Assembly: GCF_040744945.1 (NCBI RefSeq)
Contig: NZ_CP160453.1
Location: forward strand, 5,518,001-5,582,000
Direction of reading: 5' to 3'
DNA from: Saccharothrix sp. HUAS TT1
GTDB taxonomy: Bacteria; Actinomycetota; Actinomycetes; Mycobacteriales; Pseudonocardiaceae
DNA: 64,000 nucleotides
The translations under genes and the position numbers were made by a program. How positions within the stretch are numbered: the stretch's first letter is position 1; every line of letters starts with the position of its first letter. The notes beneath the pieces were generated by a model that saw only the letters and a list, made by a program, of their open reading frames with translations, was not told where the DNA came from and did no database searches. Shown in pieces: positions 44,648 to 54,366 of this stretch.

Positions 44648-46087
44648 GTGCCGGTGGGCCGTCCTCGCTACGCTGATCAACAGCGACTACGGCGGGGGTG
44701 CGGCATTCACGGCGTTCAGGGCGGCGACGGCGCGGGTGTCGGTGAGGCGGGTCCGGGGTCGGGCGGGACCGGGACGTCGACCCTGCGCCGGGCCCGTTCG
44801 GTGCTGGCCATCGGGCCGTTCCGCAGGCTGTGGGGCGTCACCTTCCTGTGCAGCGTGGGCGACTGGCTGTCGCTGCTCGCGCTGAGCAGCCTGGTGGCCA
44901 GGCTCGCCCAGGGCTACGGGTGGGAGGGGTTCGCGCTCAGCGCCGTGGTGCTGACGCAGCTGCTGCCGGGCGTGCTGTTCGCACCGCTCGGCGGGGTGCT
45001 GGCCGACCGGTTCGACCGGCGCAAGGTGATGGTCGCCTGCGACCTGGCGCGCGGCGCGCTGTTCCTGTCGATCGCGTTCGTCGGCTCGGCCTGGTGGCTG
45101 TTCGTGGCGAACTTCCTGGTCGGCTGCTGCGCGATGCTGTGGATCCCGGCCAAGGACTCGGCCGTGCCGAACCTGCTGCGCCGGCCCGACCAGGTGGAGA
45201 CGGCCAACCAGCTCGGCCTGGTGATGACCTACGGCATCGCCACCCTCAGCGCGTTCAGCCTCTACGCGCTGATCACCGGCATCCCCGGCTACCTCGGCGT
45301 GCGCGGCGGCGACCTGGAGTTCCGGATCGCGATCATCGCCGTGGTGGTCAACGGCCTGCTCTACCTCACCTCGGCCGTCCTGATCGCGCTGCGCGTCCCC
45401 GAGCTGTCCGGCCGGGCCGCCGCCCGCGCCCGGCGCACCGGTGACGGGTTCCTGGTGATGATGCGCGACGGTCTGCGGCACGCCTGGCGCGCGCCCCTGC
45501 TGCGCGGCCTGATCATCGGCATGACCGGCGCGTTCGCCGCGGCCGGCGCGGTGATCGGCGCCGCCCGGCTGTACGCGTCCAGCCTGAAGGGCGGCGACAG
45601 CGCCTACGGCACGCTGTTCGTCGCGGTCTTCGTGGGCCTGGCCGCGGGCATGGGCGCCGCGCCGAAGCTCGCCCGCCGGTTGACCCACCACCGGCTGTTC
45701 GGGGTGGCGATCGTCTTCGCGGGCCTGAGCCTGGTCGTCATGTCGCTCGCGCCGCGCCTGTGGCTCGCGCTGATCGCGGTGGCCCTGGTGGGCGGGTGCG
45801 CGGGCGTCGCGTTCCTGACCGGCCTGACGATCATCGGCACCCGCGTCGAGGACGACGTGCGCGGTCGGATGGTGGCCTTGGTCCAGTCGCTGATGAAGGT
45901 CGTCCTCGGCCTGTCGACCGTCCTGGGTCCGTTGCTGGTGACCCTGGTCGGGCCCAGCTCGGTGACCCTGTTCGGCACGTCGTTCGACGTGGACGCCACG
46001 CGCCCGGTCCTGCTCGGCGCGGGCGTGCTCGCGGCGGCGGCCGGCCTGGTGTCGCACCGGCTGATGGACGACCGCGCCCGGCGCTAG
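44648..46087 (+). CDS. MFS transporter (MFS_3 / macrolide-efflux-like)
   Basis: About 12 hydrophobic segments and the loop motif GGVLADRFDRRKVM between TM2 and TM3 identify a drug:H+ antiporter-like MFS exporter. The start is uncertain. GTG 44648 gives a 50-residue Gly-rich N-terminal extension, while GTG 44801 starts just before the conserved FRRLWGVTF segment. Possible role is efflux of a natural product; its distance from the PKS operon leaves this open. Its stop codon overlaps the stop of the convergent CHAT gene: the four bases CTAG at 46084-46087 contain both TAG stops. Confidence 0.88.
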   Translation: MPVGRPRYADQQRLRRGCGIHGVQGGDGAGVGEAGPGSGGTGTSTLRRARSVLAIGPFRRLWGVTFLCSVGDWLSLLALSSLVARLAQGYGWEGFALSAVVLTQLLPGVLFAPLGGVLADRFDRRKVMVACDLARGALFLSIAFVGSAWWLFVANFLVGCCAMLWIPAKDSAVPNLLRRPDQVETANQLGLVMTYGIATLSAFSLYALITGIPGYLGVRGGDLEFRIAIIAVVVNGLLYLTSAVLIALRVPELSGRAAARARRTGDGFLVMMRDGLRHAWRAPLLRGLIIGMTGAFAAAGAVIGAARLYASSLKGGDSAYGTLFVAVFVGLAAGMGAAPKLARRLTHHRLFGVAIVFAGLSLVVMSLAPRLWLALIAVALVGGCAGVAFLTGLTIIGTRVEDDVRGRMVALVQSLMKVVLGLSTVLGPLLVTLVGPSSVTLFGTSFDVDATRPVLLGAGVLAAAAGLVSHRLMDDRARR

Positions 46088-49000
46088 CCCCCGTCGGGCA
46101 GCGGCGGCCGGGGTGGGCGGATGATGGCCGCCAGCCCGTACTGGTCGTGCACGTCCCGCAGGTTGAACGTCACGTCGGTGCTGTCCGGCTCGGCCAGGAT
46201 CGGCTCGAAGCCGTCGAAGTCGACCTGCACCCACGGCGAGCCCTCGTCGTCCACGATCGGGCCGGCCAGGTCGAACACCTCGCCGGTGTCCGGGTCGGTC
46301 CACTCGGCGGGCAGCTCGGCGGCGAACCTGCCCGGCACGTCGAGGCCCATCGCGCGGTGCGCGTCGAGGTCCCACACCCGCAGCACGCCGTCGCGGTCGC
46401 CCGCCAGCAGCCGCGGCCGGCCGTCCAGCTCGCCCAGGGCCACCGCGGTGATGGCCATCGCCACCCGCCCCTCGGTCAGCGCCGCGCCCAGCTGCTCGCG
46501 GGTCCGCAGGTCCCACAGCCGGACCGCCTCGTCGCCGCCGCCGCTGACCGCGACCGGCCCGCCGTGCAGCACGCCGAACGCGACGGCCTCCACCGGGTCC
46601 TCGTGGGCGTCGAAGTAGTCGCCCAGCTCGCACTGCGCCCGCAGGTCCCACCACTGCATGGTGTCGTCGCTGCTGCCGCTGATCGCGACGGGCGTGCCGT
46701 CGAGGTCGCCGACCGCGACCGCCTCCACGGTGTCGTCGTGCCCGTGCAGCACGCAGACCTGCTCGTGGCGCTCCACGTCCCACACCCGGATCGTGGTGTC
46801 CTCGCCGCCGCTCAGGGCGACCAGGCGCCCGTCGACCACGCCGAACGCGGTGGCCCGGACGACCGCGTCGTGCCCGGTGAGGGGCGCCCGGATCTGCTCG
46901 CGGCGGTCCAGGTCCCACAGGCGCACGGTCGCGTCGTACGAGCCCGTGACGGCCAGCGCGCGCCCGTTCCACACCGTGCACGCCACCGCGGAGATCGCGC
47001 CCGGGTCCCGCCACCGGGGCGGCGCCTCGACCTCGCCCAGGTGCGCCCGCGTGGACAGGTCCCACAGGTCGAGCCCGCCGCCGCGGCTGACGACGGCCAC
47101 CGGCCGCCCGCCGACGGTCGCCGTCGACGCCGCCCACAGCCGCTGACCGCCGTGCGTGATCGGCTCGCCGAGCTGCCGGTGGGTGCGCAGGTCCCACGTG
47201 CGCACCGCCCCCTCGTCGGCGGTGACCGCGACCGGCCGCCCGTCCAGCTCCACGAAGCCGGTGAAGTGGATGCCGCTGCCGCGGTCGTCCATCGCGGGCA
47301 CCACCTGCGCGCCGAACAACCGCGGCTCGCCCCCGTGCCGGGTGGTGCGCAGCTGCCGCTTGGCTTCCCGGTCCATCAGGGAGCGGAACACGGTGAACAG
47401 CGCCAGGTCCGTCCCGTCCACCTCGTCGGGCGCGTCCGGGTCGGGGTCGTCGTCCTCGGCCTGCCGGAGCGCCGTCACGAGCAGGTCGCGCTGCTCCCGG
47501 TAGTCGGCCAGGGCGTCCTGGCCGATCCGCAGGTTGTCCCGGGGCACCGAGACGACGTCGGTGAAGACCTCGGCCCGCTCCTCGTCGTCGGGGACCAGGG
47601 CGCGCAGGACGGCGTCGAGCCGCACGCCCGGCGTCCGCTCGACGTCCGCCACCATGTCGGCGAGCGTGGCCGGGAACAGGTCCGGGCCGAGTTCCAGCAG
47701 GTCGGCCAGCCGCACGACGGTCGCGCCGCGGGCGGCGTGCGACGTCACGGCCCGCAGCACGGTGGCCGCCGCGCGGTGGGCCGCGCACACCCGCCCGTGC
47801 TCGCCGGTCGCGCCGAGGTAGGACGCCACCAGGTCGTGCCCGTCGGCCAGGGCGGCGGGGGAGGGGTCCTCGTAGGAGTAGCGCAGCGCCGCCTGCGCCA
47901 TGGTCAGCGCGTCGTGCGGCCGGTCGAGCGCGTCGCGCACCCGCGCCCGCAGCCGGAACACCTCGCCGAGCAGCCCGGTGTCACCGGCGTCCTCGAACAC
48001 GGCCTGGCTGTGCCGCAGCACGTCCTCGGCCTCGGCGACGCGGCCGAGCGCCAGCAGCACCACGGCCCTGTTGAGCCGCAACCGGGCCCGCTCGTGGTCG
48101 GTCGCGCCGCGCCGCACGTGCAGGGCGTCGATCCGCTCGCACAGCCCAAGAGCCGCCTGCCAGTCGCCGAAGCGGCTCACCGCTTCCAGCGCCGTGCTCA
48201 GCACCACGGCCCGCGTGCTCACCGGCGTGACGCGCTCGGGCTCGCCGCTCTCGTCGGCCAGCGCGTCGACCGCGTCGGCCAGCTCCGCGGCGCGGGACGC
48301 GGCGTCCGGGTAGTCGCCCATCCTCGTCAGGACCACCAGCTCCAGGCACGTGTCGGCGGCCCGCGTCCACGGCCCGTACCCGGCGAGGTCGTCGAACTGC
48401 GCCAGCGCGCGGGTCAGGTCGAGCGCGCTGTCGAGGTCGTCGTGGTCGATGAGCAGTTGCACGCACTCCGCCGCGGCCAGCGACGCGACGTCGAACCGGG
48501 CGGTCTCCACCCCGGTCCGGACGAGGGTGAGGAACGCCTCCACCGCGGCCGCCGGGTCGGTCCTGGACAGCAGCTTGGCGTACAGGGCGGCGATCCCGGG
48601 GTGCTCCAGGGCGTCCTCGTCGCGGTCGAGCATGCGGCGCAGGTAGCTCATCGCCCGGGTGGTGGTCTCCGGCGCCGGGTCGCGGTCGGTGGCCGCCTCC
48701 AGCACGTCCACCACCTGCGCCCGCCGCCCGGCGCGCAGCAGGTACGGCGTGGCGGCCAGGCCCGCCCGGACGATCGCCGCGCCGGACCGGCCGCGCAGCT
48801 CCTCGTCGTGCGCGTGCTCGTACACCGCGGTCAGGCACTCGATGGTCTTGTCGTCCACCAGCGCGCCGAACGCCGGATCGGCGCCGGCGCGGACCACCTC
48901 GCCCACGCCGGGGTGCAGCCGGTAGGCGTGCCCGGCCGGGTCGTCGCCCTCGACCTCGACCACCACGGCGGCCACCAGCGGCTCCAGCGCGGACGCCAGC

Positions 49001-51183
49001 GGCGGCGCGTCCTGCCTGTGCAGCGCCGGCCAGACCTCCCGCCACACCGCCTCGACCACCCGCGGCCGGCGCTCGTCCTCCTCGACGTGCGCCAGCAGCT
49101 CCAGCAGCGTGCGGGCGGGCGCGGGCAGCGCCGCCAACGCGGCGCCGGTCCACGCCGACAGCAACCGGATGAACTGGCCGCCGTCGAGCGCGCTGGCGCC
49201 GGTGGTGAAGAACGCGGTGACCGGCGCGTCCCGGCCCGCCGCCTCGGCCGCGGCCAGCGCGGCGGCGAGCCGGCCCGGCTCGGCCGCGGCGACGTCGGCC
49301 AGTTCGAGCAGCTTCGGGTGGCCCTGGGCCACGTTCAGCACCCGGCGCACCAGCTGCAAGTCCGCTGTGGACGGACCGGTGGCGCGCCCGGCGGTCGGCT
49401 GGTCGCCCAGCAGCGCGCCCAGGTGCGGCAGCTCGCGGGCCAGCAGCACGGCTTCGGCGATCGACAGCGCGTGCGTCGGCAGCACCACCACCAGGTCCGG
49501 GTCGAGCCCGGCGGGCGCCACCCGGCTGGTCAGCACCACCCGGGACAGCCCGCCGTGGCCGACCAGGCAGTCCACCAGCAGGCCCCACAGCGGGTCGCGC
49601 CACGTGGCGTCGTCCGACAGCAGCGTGTCGACGTTGTCCAGCACCAGCAGCACCGCCTCCTCGCGCAGCACGGCGGCCAGCCGGGGCAGGAACCGGCGCA
49701 GCTCGGCCTCGCCGCCCACCGCGTCGGGCAGCGGGAGGTCCAGCTGGGTCTCCAGCGCGGTGGCCAGGCCGACCAGCGCCTGGCCGAAGTCGTCGGGCTG
49801 GTCCGGCGCGCGCCACCACGCGAACGCGCCGAACCGGCCGCGGTGCTGGTGCGCGAGTTCCAGCGCGCACGCCGACTTGCCCGCGCCCACCATGCCGACG
49901 AACAGCACGCCCGCGCGCCCGCTCTCCGGCGCGAGCGCTGTGCCGGCCTCCACCAACGCCCGAGTGCGGCCGACGAACCGCTTGGGCTCGGGCGGGAACC
50001 ACGCCATCCGCTCGGCGTAGGGGTCGAGCACCGCCCGTCCCGGCGGGGGAGCCACGCGCAGGCCGACGGCACCCGCGCCGATCAGCATCGGCGTGCCCGC
50101 GGACGCGGCGGGCACGGCGGCGGTCGGCCGTTCGCCCACCGCCTTGGGCAGCGCCAGCGCGACCGCCCGGTCCACCGGCTGCCCCGCGCCGAACAGCCTC
50201 GGGTACAGCTCGCCGGCCAGCGCCACCGCGAAGCCGTCCGCCACCGGGTACCGCATCGCCAGCGCGGTGATGCCCAGCTCCCGCACCAGACCGCGGGCCA
50301 GGCCGACCTGGTCGGCCGGGGTGCGGTCGTCCGGCGCGACCCGGTCGGCCAGCTCGTCCAGCCCCAGCGCGTGCAGCGTGGTCGCCGCCTCGGCCGCCCC
50401 GGACTGGCACGCCGACAGCACGGCCAGCTTCAGCCGGTCGCGGGCCGGGCGCAGCAGGTCGACCAGCTCGGCGGTGGAGATCACGTCCGGCTCGCCGTCG
50501 GCCCGCTCCAGCACCAGCGCGCCGACGCCGCCGTGCCCGGACACGTGCAGCACGTCCCAGCCCGGGTACTCCTCGACGGCCTCGGCGAGCCGTTCCCGCG
50601 TCACCCCGTACTGGAGCACCCGCAGCTCGATCGCCTTGCGCGACTTGGCCGCGATCGTCCGCACGGTCCTGGCCAGCTCGTACCGCTCCCGGCGCAGGGC
50701 GAGCACCGACGAGCGGGCGGGCATGGAGAACAGCGCCAGCACCCGGACGCCGCCGACCACGCCCTGCTTGTCGTCGGGCACGTCGAGGTCGTCGGGCTCG
50801 TAGACCAGGCTGATCTGCTTGCGCGCCAACGGGACCCCGCCGACCCGGGCCAGCTCCAGCGGTCGGGAGAGCAGGAACTCCGCGTCGCGGGGCACCAGCA
50901 CCCGGACCGAACCCGACAACCGCGACAGCAGCGCGTCGCCGAAGACCCGTTCGCTGATCCACGCGCCCAACCGGTCGACGGCGGCGGTCTCCGACCTGAC
51001 CGGGTCGTGCGGCAACCGGTGCCGGTCGAGGTGCCCGACCAGGTCGCGGAACGCCTCGTACTCGGCGGTGTCGACGTCGAGGTCCACCTGGTGATCGGCC
51101 AACACCCGCCCGGACTCGGCGCGCAGCACCCACCGCCACCGGTGGGGACCGGCGACCTCGACCGCCTCGAGCGTCTGCGTCAC
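46084..51183 (-). CDS. CHAT protease - STAND NTPase - TPR - WD40 fusion protein
   Basis: The GTG start at 51183 follows GGAGGG; the product has 1699 residues. Residues 1 to about 350 form a CHAT (caspase-like) domain with His in HVSGHGG (about 217) and Cys in LSACQSG (about 259). A P-loop NTPase of the STAND class follows, with GMVGAGKS (about 430-437), Walker B LLVLDNVD and VVLTSRV. A long helical TPR-like region spans about 850-1250. Seven WD40-like units then run from about 1330 to 1620, each with a DGxPVAV strand and a WDL end, making one closed propeller. A tail of about 75 residues ends the chain. The family logic is a sensor (WD40/TPR) whose ligand binding drives NTPase assembly and frees the protease. 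That fits phage defence or regulated cell death, but the target and trigger are unknown. It is a monocistronic unit with no obvious partner. Confidence 0.92.
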   Translation of the reverse strand: MTQTLEAVEVAGPHRWRWVLRAESGRVLADHQVDLDVDTAEYEAFRDLVGHLDRHRLPHDPVRSETAAVDRLGAWISERVFGDALLSRLSGSVRVLVPRDAEFLLSRPLELARVGGVPLARKQISLVYEPDDLDVPDDKQGVVGGVRVLALFSMPARSSVLALRRERYELARTVRTIAAKSRKAIELRVLQYGVTRERLAEAVEEYPGWDVLHVSGHGGVGALVLERADGEPDVISTAELVDLLRPARDRLKLAVLSACQSGAAEAATTLHALGLDELADRVAPDDRTPADQVGLARGLVRELGITALAMRYPVADGFAVALAGELYPRLFGAGQPVDRAVALALPKAVGERPTAAVPAASAGTPMLIGAGAVGLRVAPPPGRAVLDPYAERMAWFPPEPKRFVGRTRALVEAGTALAPESGRAGVLFVGMVGAGKSACALELAHQHRGRFGAFAWWRAPDQPDDFGQALVGLATALETQLDLPLPDAVGGEAELRRFLPRLAAVLREEAVLLVLDNVDTLLSDDATWRDPLWGLLVDCLVGHGGLSRVVLTSRVAPAGLDPDLVVVLPTHALSIAEAVLLARELPHLGALLGDQPTAGRATGPSTADLQLVRRVLNVAQGHPKLLELADVAAAEPGRLAAALAAAEAAGRDAPVTAFFTTGASALDGGQFIRLLSAWTGAALAALPAPARTLLELLAHVEEDERRPRVVEAVWREVWPALHRQDAPPLASALEPLVAAVVVEVEGDDPAGHAYRLHPGVGEVVRAGADPAFGALVDDKTIECLTAVYEHAHDEELRGRSGAAIVRAGLAATPYLLRAGRRAQVVDVLEAATDRDPAPETTTRAMSYLRRMLDRDEDALEHPGIAALYAKLLSRTDPAAAVEAFLTLVRTGVETARFDVASLAAAECVQLLIDHDDLDSALDLTRALAQFDDLAGYGPWTRAADTCLELVVLTRMGDYPDAASRAAELADAVDALADESGEPERVTPVSTRAVVLSTALEAVSRFGDWQAALGLCERIDALHVRRGATDHERARLRLNRAVVLLALGRVAEAEDVLRHSQAVFEDAGDTGLLGEVFRLRARVRDALDRPHDALTMAQAALRYSYEDPSPAALADGHDLVASYLGATGEHGRVCAAHRAAATVLRAVTSHAARGATVVRLADLLELGPDLFPATLADMVADVERTPGVRLDAVLRALVPDDEERAEVFTDVVSVPRDNLRIGQDALADYREQRDLLVTALRQAEDDDPDPDAPDEVDGTDLALFTVFRSLMDREAKRQLRTTRHGGEPRLFGAQVVPAMDDRGSGIHFTGFVELDGRPVAVTADEGAVRTWDLRTHRQLGEPITHGGQRLWAASTATVGGRPVAVVSRGGGLDLWDLSTRAHLGEVEAPPRWRDPGAISAVACTVWNGRALAVTGSYDATVRLWDLDRREQIRAPLTGHDAVVRATAFGVVDGRLVALSGGEDTTIRVWDVERHEQVCVLHGHDDTVEAVAVGDLDGTPVAISGSSDDTMQWWDLRAQCELGDYFDAHEDPVEAVAFGVLHGGPVAVSGGGDEAVRLWDLRTREQLGAALTEGRVAMAITAVALGELDGRPRLLAGDRDGVLRVWDLDAHRAMGLDVPGRFAAELPAEWTDPDTGEVFDLAGPIVDDEGSPWVQVDFDGFEPILAEPDSTDVTFNLRDVHDQYGLAAIIRPPRPPLPDGG

Positions 51184-51367
51184 AGCAGTCCCTCCGCCGG
51201 GGAAAACAGAGCAGGGCACACATTTCGCTAGCCTCGCTAAAGATCGTAGCGACGTCGCCGGCGGCGGTAGCGACGTGTTCAGCGCGGGTCGTCGGCGCGC
51301 GCCGACGACCCGGGGTGACAGCAGGAACCAGCGTGGGCGCCGGACACCCGGGTCTTCTCCCGCGGGG

Positions 51368-52636
51368 TCAGCGGTGGATCGCGGCGCCGGTGGTCCGGTC
51401 CGCTTCAGCCAGGGCGGCGGCCACCAGGGGACCGGCGAACGCCTCGGCCACCGCCACGAGTCGGCTGCGCTCACCGGCGAACGCGTGCTTGGCCTGCAAC
51501 GGGCCCTCCTGCTCGGCGTGGTCCTGGGCCGGTTCGAGACCACGCCCGTCCGCGCCCCCGCCCGCCGTGCCACCGCGTGCGCGAGCGTCCAGCGCCGCCT
51601 TGATCCGGGCCGCTTCCCGCGCCGCCCACACCTCGTCCTCGCCCAACCCCAGCGCCGCCGCCCGCCGCTCCACCGCCCCGACCACCGCCGGGTCGTGACC
51701 ACCCCGCAGCCGGTGCGCCCAGTCGTTGATCTCGATCACCCGCCAGAACAGCCGGTGCTCCGGGTCCACCCGCTCCCGCACCGTCCCCGGCACGTGCCGC
51801 ATCGCCGGGTCGACCGCCCGCAGCGCCCGCCACAACGGCCGCAACCGCGCGTGGTCCCGCACCGCCTCACGAACCCGGCCCCACCGCTCACCCCAGTAGG
51901 ACAACCTCGGCCCCCAAGCGGCGATGCTCGCGCCGACGACGACCACCGGCACGGCGAGGTTGAGCGTCCTCGGCGCGGCCGTGCTCCACGAGTCCAGCTC
52001 CGCGCCGAACCAGCTGCCGACGACGGCCACCAGCACGACCACCGCGTAGCACGACCCCAGCAGCACGCCGACCGCGTTCAACCGCAGCCCCCGCCGCAAC
52101 CACGGCTGGTCCGCCGGCGTCCCGTCCGCCCACAGCCAGCACAGGCGCACCACGTTCAGCAGCCCCACCAGGTACGTGACGTGGTACAGCACCAGCAGCT
52201 CGGCCAGGTACGGCTCGTCGGCGAACGCCGCCGGGAAGTCGCCGTGGTGCTCCTCGCCGGGCGCGCCGAGCGCGAACAGCGCCACCAGCACGGCCAGCAC
52301 CACCGCGGACGCGGCCAGCACCCGCCGGGTCGCCCGCCACGCCCGCGCGGGCGGGTGCCGCCAGTACAGCAGCATGGCCTGGTTCGCCGCGACGAACGCG
52401 ACGCCGAAGCCGTACACCAGGATCACCGACAGGTTGGGCACCCCGGTGAGCCGGTCGACGTTGACCCCGACCACCGGCGCCAGGAACAGGAACGCGGGCG
52501 CGGCGGTCGCGCACGCCAGGCAGATGGGCAGCACCGCGGCCCGGTGCTCGGGCGGCGCCTGCCGGAACGCCCGGTACTTGTGCGCCAGCAGCGCCAAAAC
52601 CCCGCAGGCGCTGAGCAGGTAGAGGACGTCATCCAC
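51368..52636 (-). CDS. Multi-pass membrane protein, MAB_1171c/DUF6545-like
   Basis: The GTG start at 52636 overlaps the end of the upstream metallopeptidase gene by 8 nt, so translation is coupled. The first 240 residues hold about seven hydrophobic helices. The C-terminal 180 residues are soluble, with WxRxxEINDWAHRLR, a segment I associate with actinobacterial proteins named MAB_1171c-type or DUF6545. Those are commonly found beside an XRE regulator and an ImmA/IrrE protease, as here. Function is unknown; a membrane sensor or effector partner is plausible. Confidence 0.8.
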   Translation of the reverse strand: MDDVLYLLSACGVLALLAHKYRAFRQAPPEHRAAVLPICLACATAAPAFLFLAPVVGVNVDRLTGVPNLSVILVYGFGVAFVAANQAMLLYWRHPPARAWRATRRVLAASAVVLAVLVALFALGAPGEEHHGDFPAAFADEPYLAELLVLYHVTYLVGLLNVVRLCWLWADGTPADQPWLRRGLRLNAVGVLLGSCYAVVVLVAVVGSWFGAELDSWSTAAPRTLNLAVPVVVVGASIAAWGPRLSYWGERWGRVREAVRDHARLRPLWRALRAVDPAMRHVPGTVRERVDPEHRLFWRVIEINDWAHRLRGGHDPAVVGAVERRAAALGLGEDEVWAAREAARIKAALDARARGGTAGGGADGRGLEPAQDHAEQEGPLQAKHAFAGERSRLVAVAEAFAGPLVAAALAEADRTTGAAIHR

Positions 52637-53183
52637 GGTGACCCCGCTCGGGCGAGTACCCGAACGTGTACCAGGCCCGCGTGGCCAGGTCGTCACCGTC
52701 GGGCAGCGCGGGCTGGTGCGGTTGGCGGCCCGCCCACTCGATCAACGCCCGGGTCAGCACGCCCGCCACCCGGTCGGCCTCTCGCTCCTCCTTGCGGGAC
52801 AGGTCGGTCCGGCCCGCCAGGATGCGCAGCATCGACGGCGACAGGTCCGGGTACAGCAGCAGCCGGCCCTCCTCGGCGTCGAGGCGCGGCGGTCGGTGGC
52901 CGCACAGCATGTGCGCGATCTCGTGCAGCAGGATCAGCAGCCGGTGCACCCAGCTGCGCGCCGTCGTGACGATGACGACGTGCACCTCGTCCTCGGTGAC
53001 CGCCCACAGCCCGCTCGTGCCGCTCCCGCCGAGGTCGTCGAACCGCAGCACGACCTCCCGCCGCAGCCGCCGGGCCACCACCTCGCACAGCCGCACGCAC
53101 ACCGCCTCGGCGGTCGCGGACCGGTCCAGGTCCAGCTCGCGGATCAGCCCGTCGCTCAGCTCGCGCAGCTCCCTGCCCCTCAT
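52629..53183 (-). CDS. ImmA/IrrE-family metallopeptidase
   Basis: This 184-residue soluble protein has the zinc motif HEIAH (residues 87-91) followed by CGH. A downstream Glu (KEEREADRVAGVL) is the usual third ligand region. Family members such as ImmA and IrrE cleave a partner repressor (often XRE type) on a stress or element-specific signal. The gene lies directly after an XRE regulator gene (39-bp gap) and overlaps the membrane protein gene. The three genes thus form one operon, and the XRE protein is the likely substrate. ATG 53183 has a GGAGG box. Confidence 0.88.
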   Translation of the reverse strand: MRGRELRELSDGLIRELDLDRSATAEAVCVRLCEVVARRLRREVVLRFDDLGGSGTSGLWAVTEDEVHVVIVTTARSWVHRLLILLHEIAHMLCGHRPPRLDAEEGRLLLYPDLSPSMLRILAGRTDLSRKEEREADRVAGVLTRALIEWAGRQPHQPALPDGDDLATRAWYTFGYSPERGHRG

Positions 53184-53222
53184 CCGACCTCCGCCCGGCG
53201 CCCGGCCTCCGCCGCGGCCGCG

Positions 53223-53945
53223 TCACCGGGTCTCGTCATCGGCTCGCTCCGGTTCCAGCGCCCGCCTGATGGCGTCCTCGGCCGCCACGCCCGGGTGCAG
53301 CGCGCGCACCAGCGCGAGCAGGATCTTGTTCCGCACGCCCGGCGGCGGCGGTTGTTCGGCGGTGCGCAGGATGACGGTGTTCACGCCGAGCTTGTCCATC
53401 GCGAGCCGGGTCTCCAGCTGCTCGTCGACGCGGGCCGCCAGCTCGTCGTCGAAGAAGTAGGCGGGCGCGGCGCCGAACGCCCCGGCCAGGCCGAGGATGT
53501 GCTTGAGCCTGGGGTTGTCGCTGGTGCCCGCCAGCAGCTCGCGGATGTGGTTGGCCGAGATCGAGCCGTACGGGCCGGCGCTGATCCGGGCGGCGACCTC
53601 CTCCGGCGAGAACGGGCCGCGGTCGACCGGGTAGACGGTGGCGAACAGGTGCCGCACCGCGCCGCGCCGCCACCCCGGCCGCTCGCCGTCACGCAGCCGG
53701 GCGCGCCCGCCGACGAAGCACGCCGGGTGCACGTGCAGCGCGTTGGCCAGCCCCTCGATGGTGCGGCAGGTGGGGTTGTCCTTGTCACCGCGCCGCAGCT
53801 GCGAGATGTAGGTGTGCGTGATCTCGCCGCCGTCGAGGCGAATGCGCTCGGCGAGTTCCACATTCGTGTACCGCGGCCGATCGCCGGGGCGCAGGCACAA
53901 CCCGTCGAGAACATCGGCGAATAGCCGCTGATCGCCCGCGGTCAT
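53223..53945 (-). CDS. XRE-family regulator with a long C-terminal part
   Basis: ATG 53945 is chosen for the GAGGGG box six bases upstream; ten further codons lie open upstream. The 240-residue product begins with an XRE helix-turn-helix: TNVELAERIR, then YISQLRRGDKDNP. A second HTH-like segment follows about 90 residues later (SISANHIRELLAGTSDNPRL), with an acidic C-terminus. It heads the operon with an ImmA/IrrE protease and a membrane protein. An inverted repeat 31-60 bp upstream may be its operator. Confidence 0.87.
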   Translation of the reverse strand: MTAGDQRLFADVLDGLCLRPGDRPRYTNVELAERIRLDGGEITHTYISQLRRGDKDNPTCRTIEGLANALHVHPACFVGGRARLRDGERPGWRRGAVRHLFATVYPVDRGPFSPEEVAARISAGPYGSISANHIRELLAGTSDNPRLKHILGLAGAFGAAPAYFFDDELAARVDEQLETRLAMDKLGVNTVILRTAEQPPPPGVRNKILLALVRALHPGVAAEDAIRRALEPERADDETR

Positions 53946-54366
53946 GGTCACCCCTCGCACGCACGACTGCTTCACCTCGCCACGAGTTCCACTGCGAGTG
54001 GCGAGTCAAAAGCTACTCCGCAACAGCAGTTGATTCCAGGGTGGGGTCCCAGTAGCCTGGCCACGGCGGTTCCACTGGTATTGGGGGTAGAGCGCTTCGG
54101 CGGTCTCGCAGTGGAACAGAGGGGCCGGTTGCGCGGTGCGACGAGATCCCTGGTGACCACGCCGGCCGTCACCAGGCCCTGCGGTTGTGCCGTCGCCCCC
54201 GCCACGGCGGCACGCGTTGAGGGGTGCGCAGGGTCCCGGGATCTCGTCGCCGAAAGGTATTCGCTTTTTCCGGCGGAATGTCGCGGAACCACCGATGACG
54301 TGTGGGCGCGACCGCACCGGATACCCCGCTGACATCGGTTTCGCGCCCGAACGCGGGAGGTGGGCG
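53946..54366. other. Divergent non-coding region between XRE operon and universal stress protein
   Basis: This 421-bp gap separates two divergent starts. It holds the inverted repeat at 53976-54005 and lower-GC patches near 54010 and 54260, which are candidate promoter regions. I see no supported gene in it. Confidence 0.6.
53976..54005. promoter_or_regulatory. Inverted repeat, possible XRE operator
   Basis: The arms CTCGCCAC (53976-53983) and GTGGCGAG (53998-54005) are perfect complements separated by 14 bp. They lie just upstream of the XRE start, where an autorepressor would bind. Confidence 0.45.

Noticed and set aside
45760..51231. 1823-codon open frame on the + strand
   Set aside because: Antisense shadow of the CHAT-STAND-WD40 gene; the translation has no recognisable domain and is Arg/Gln/His-rich.
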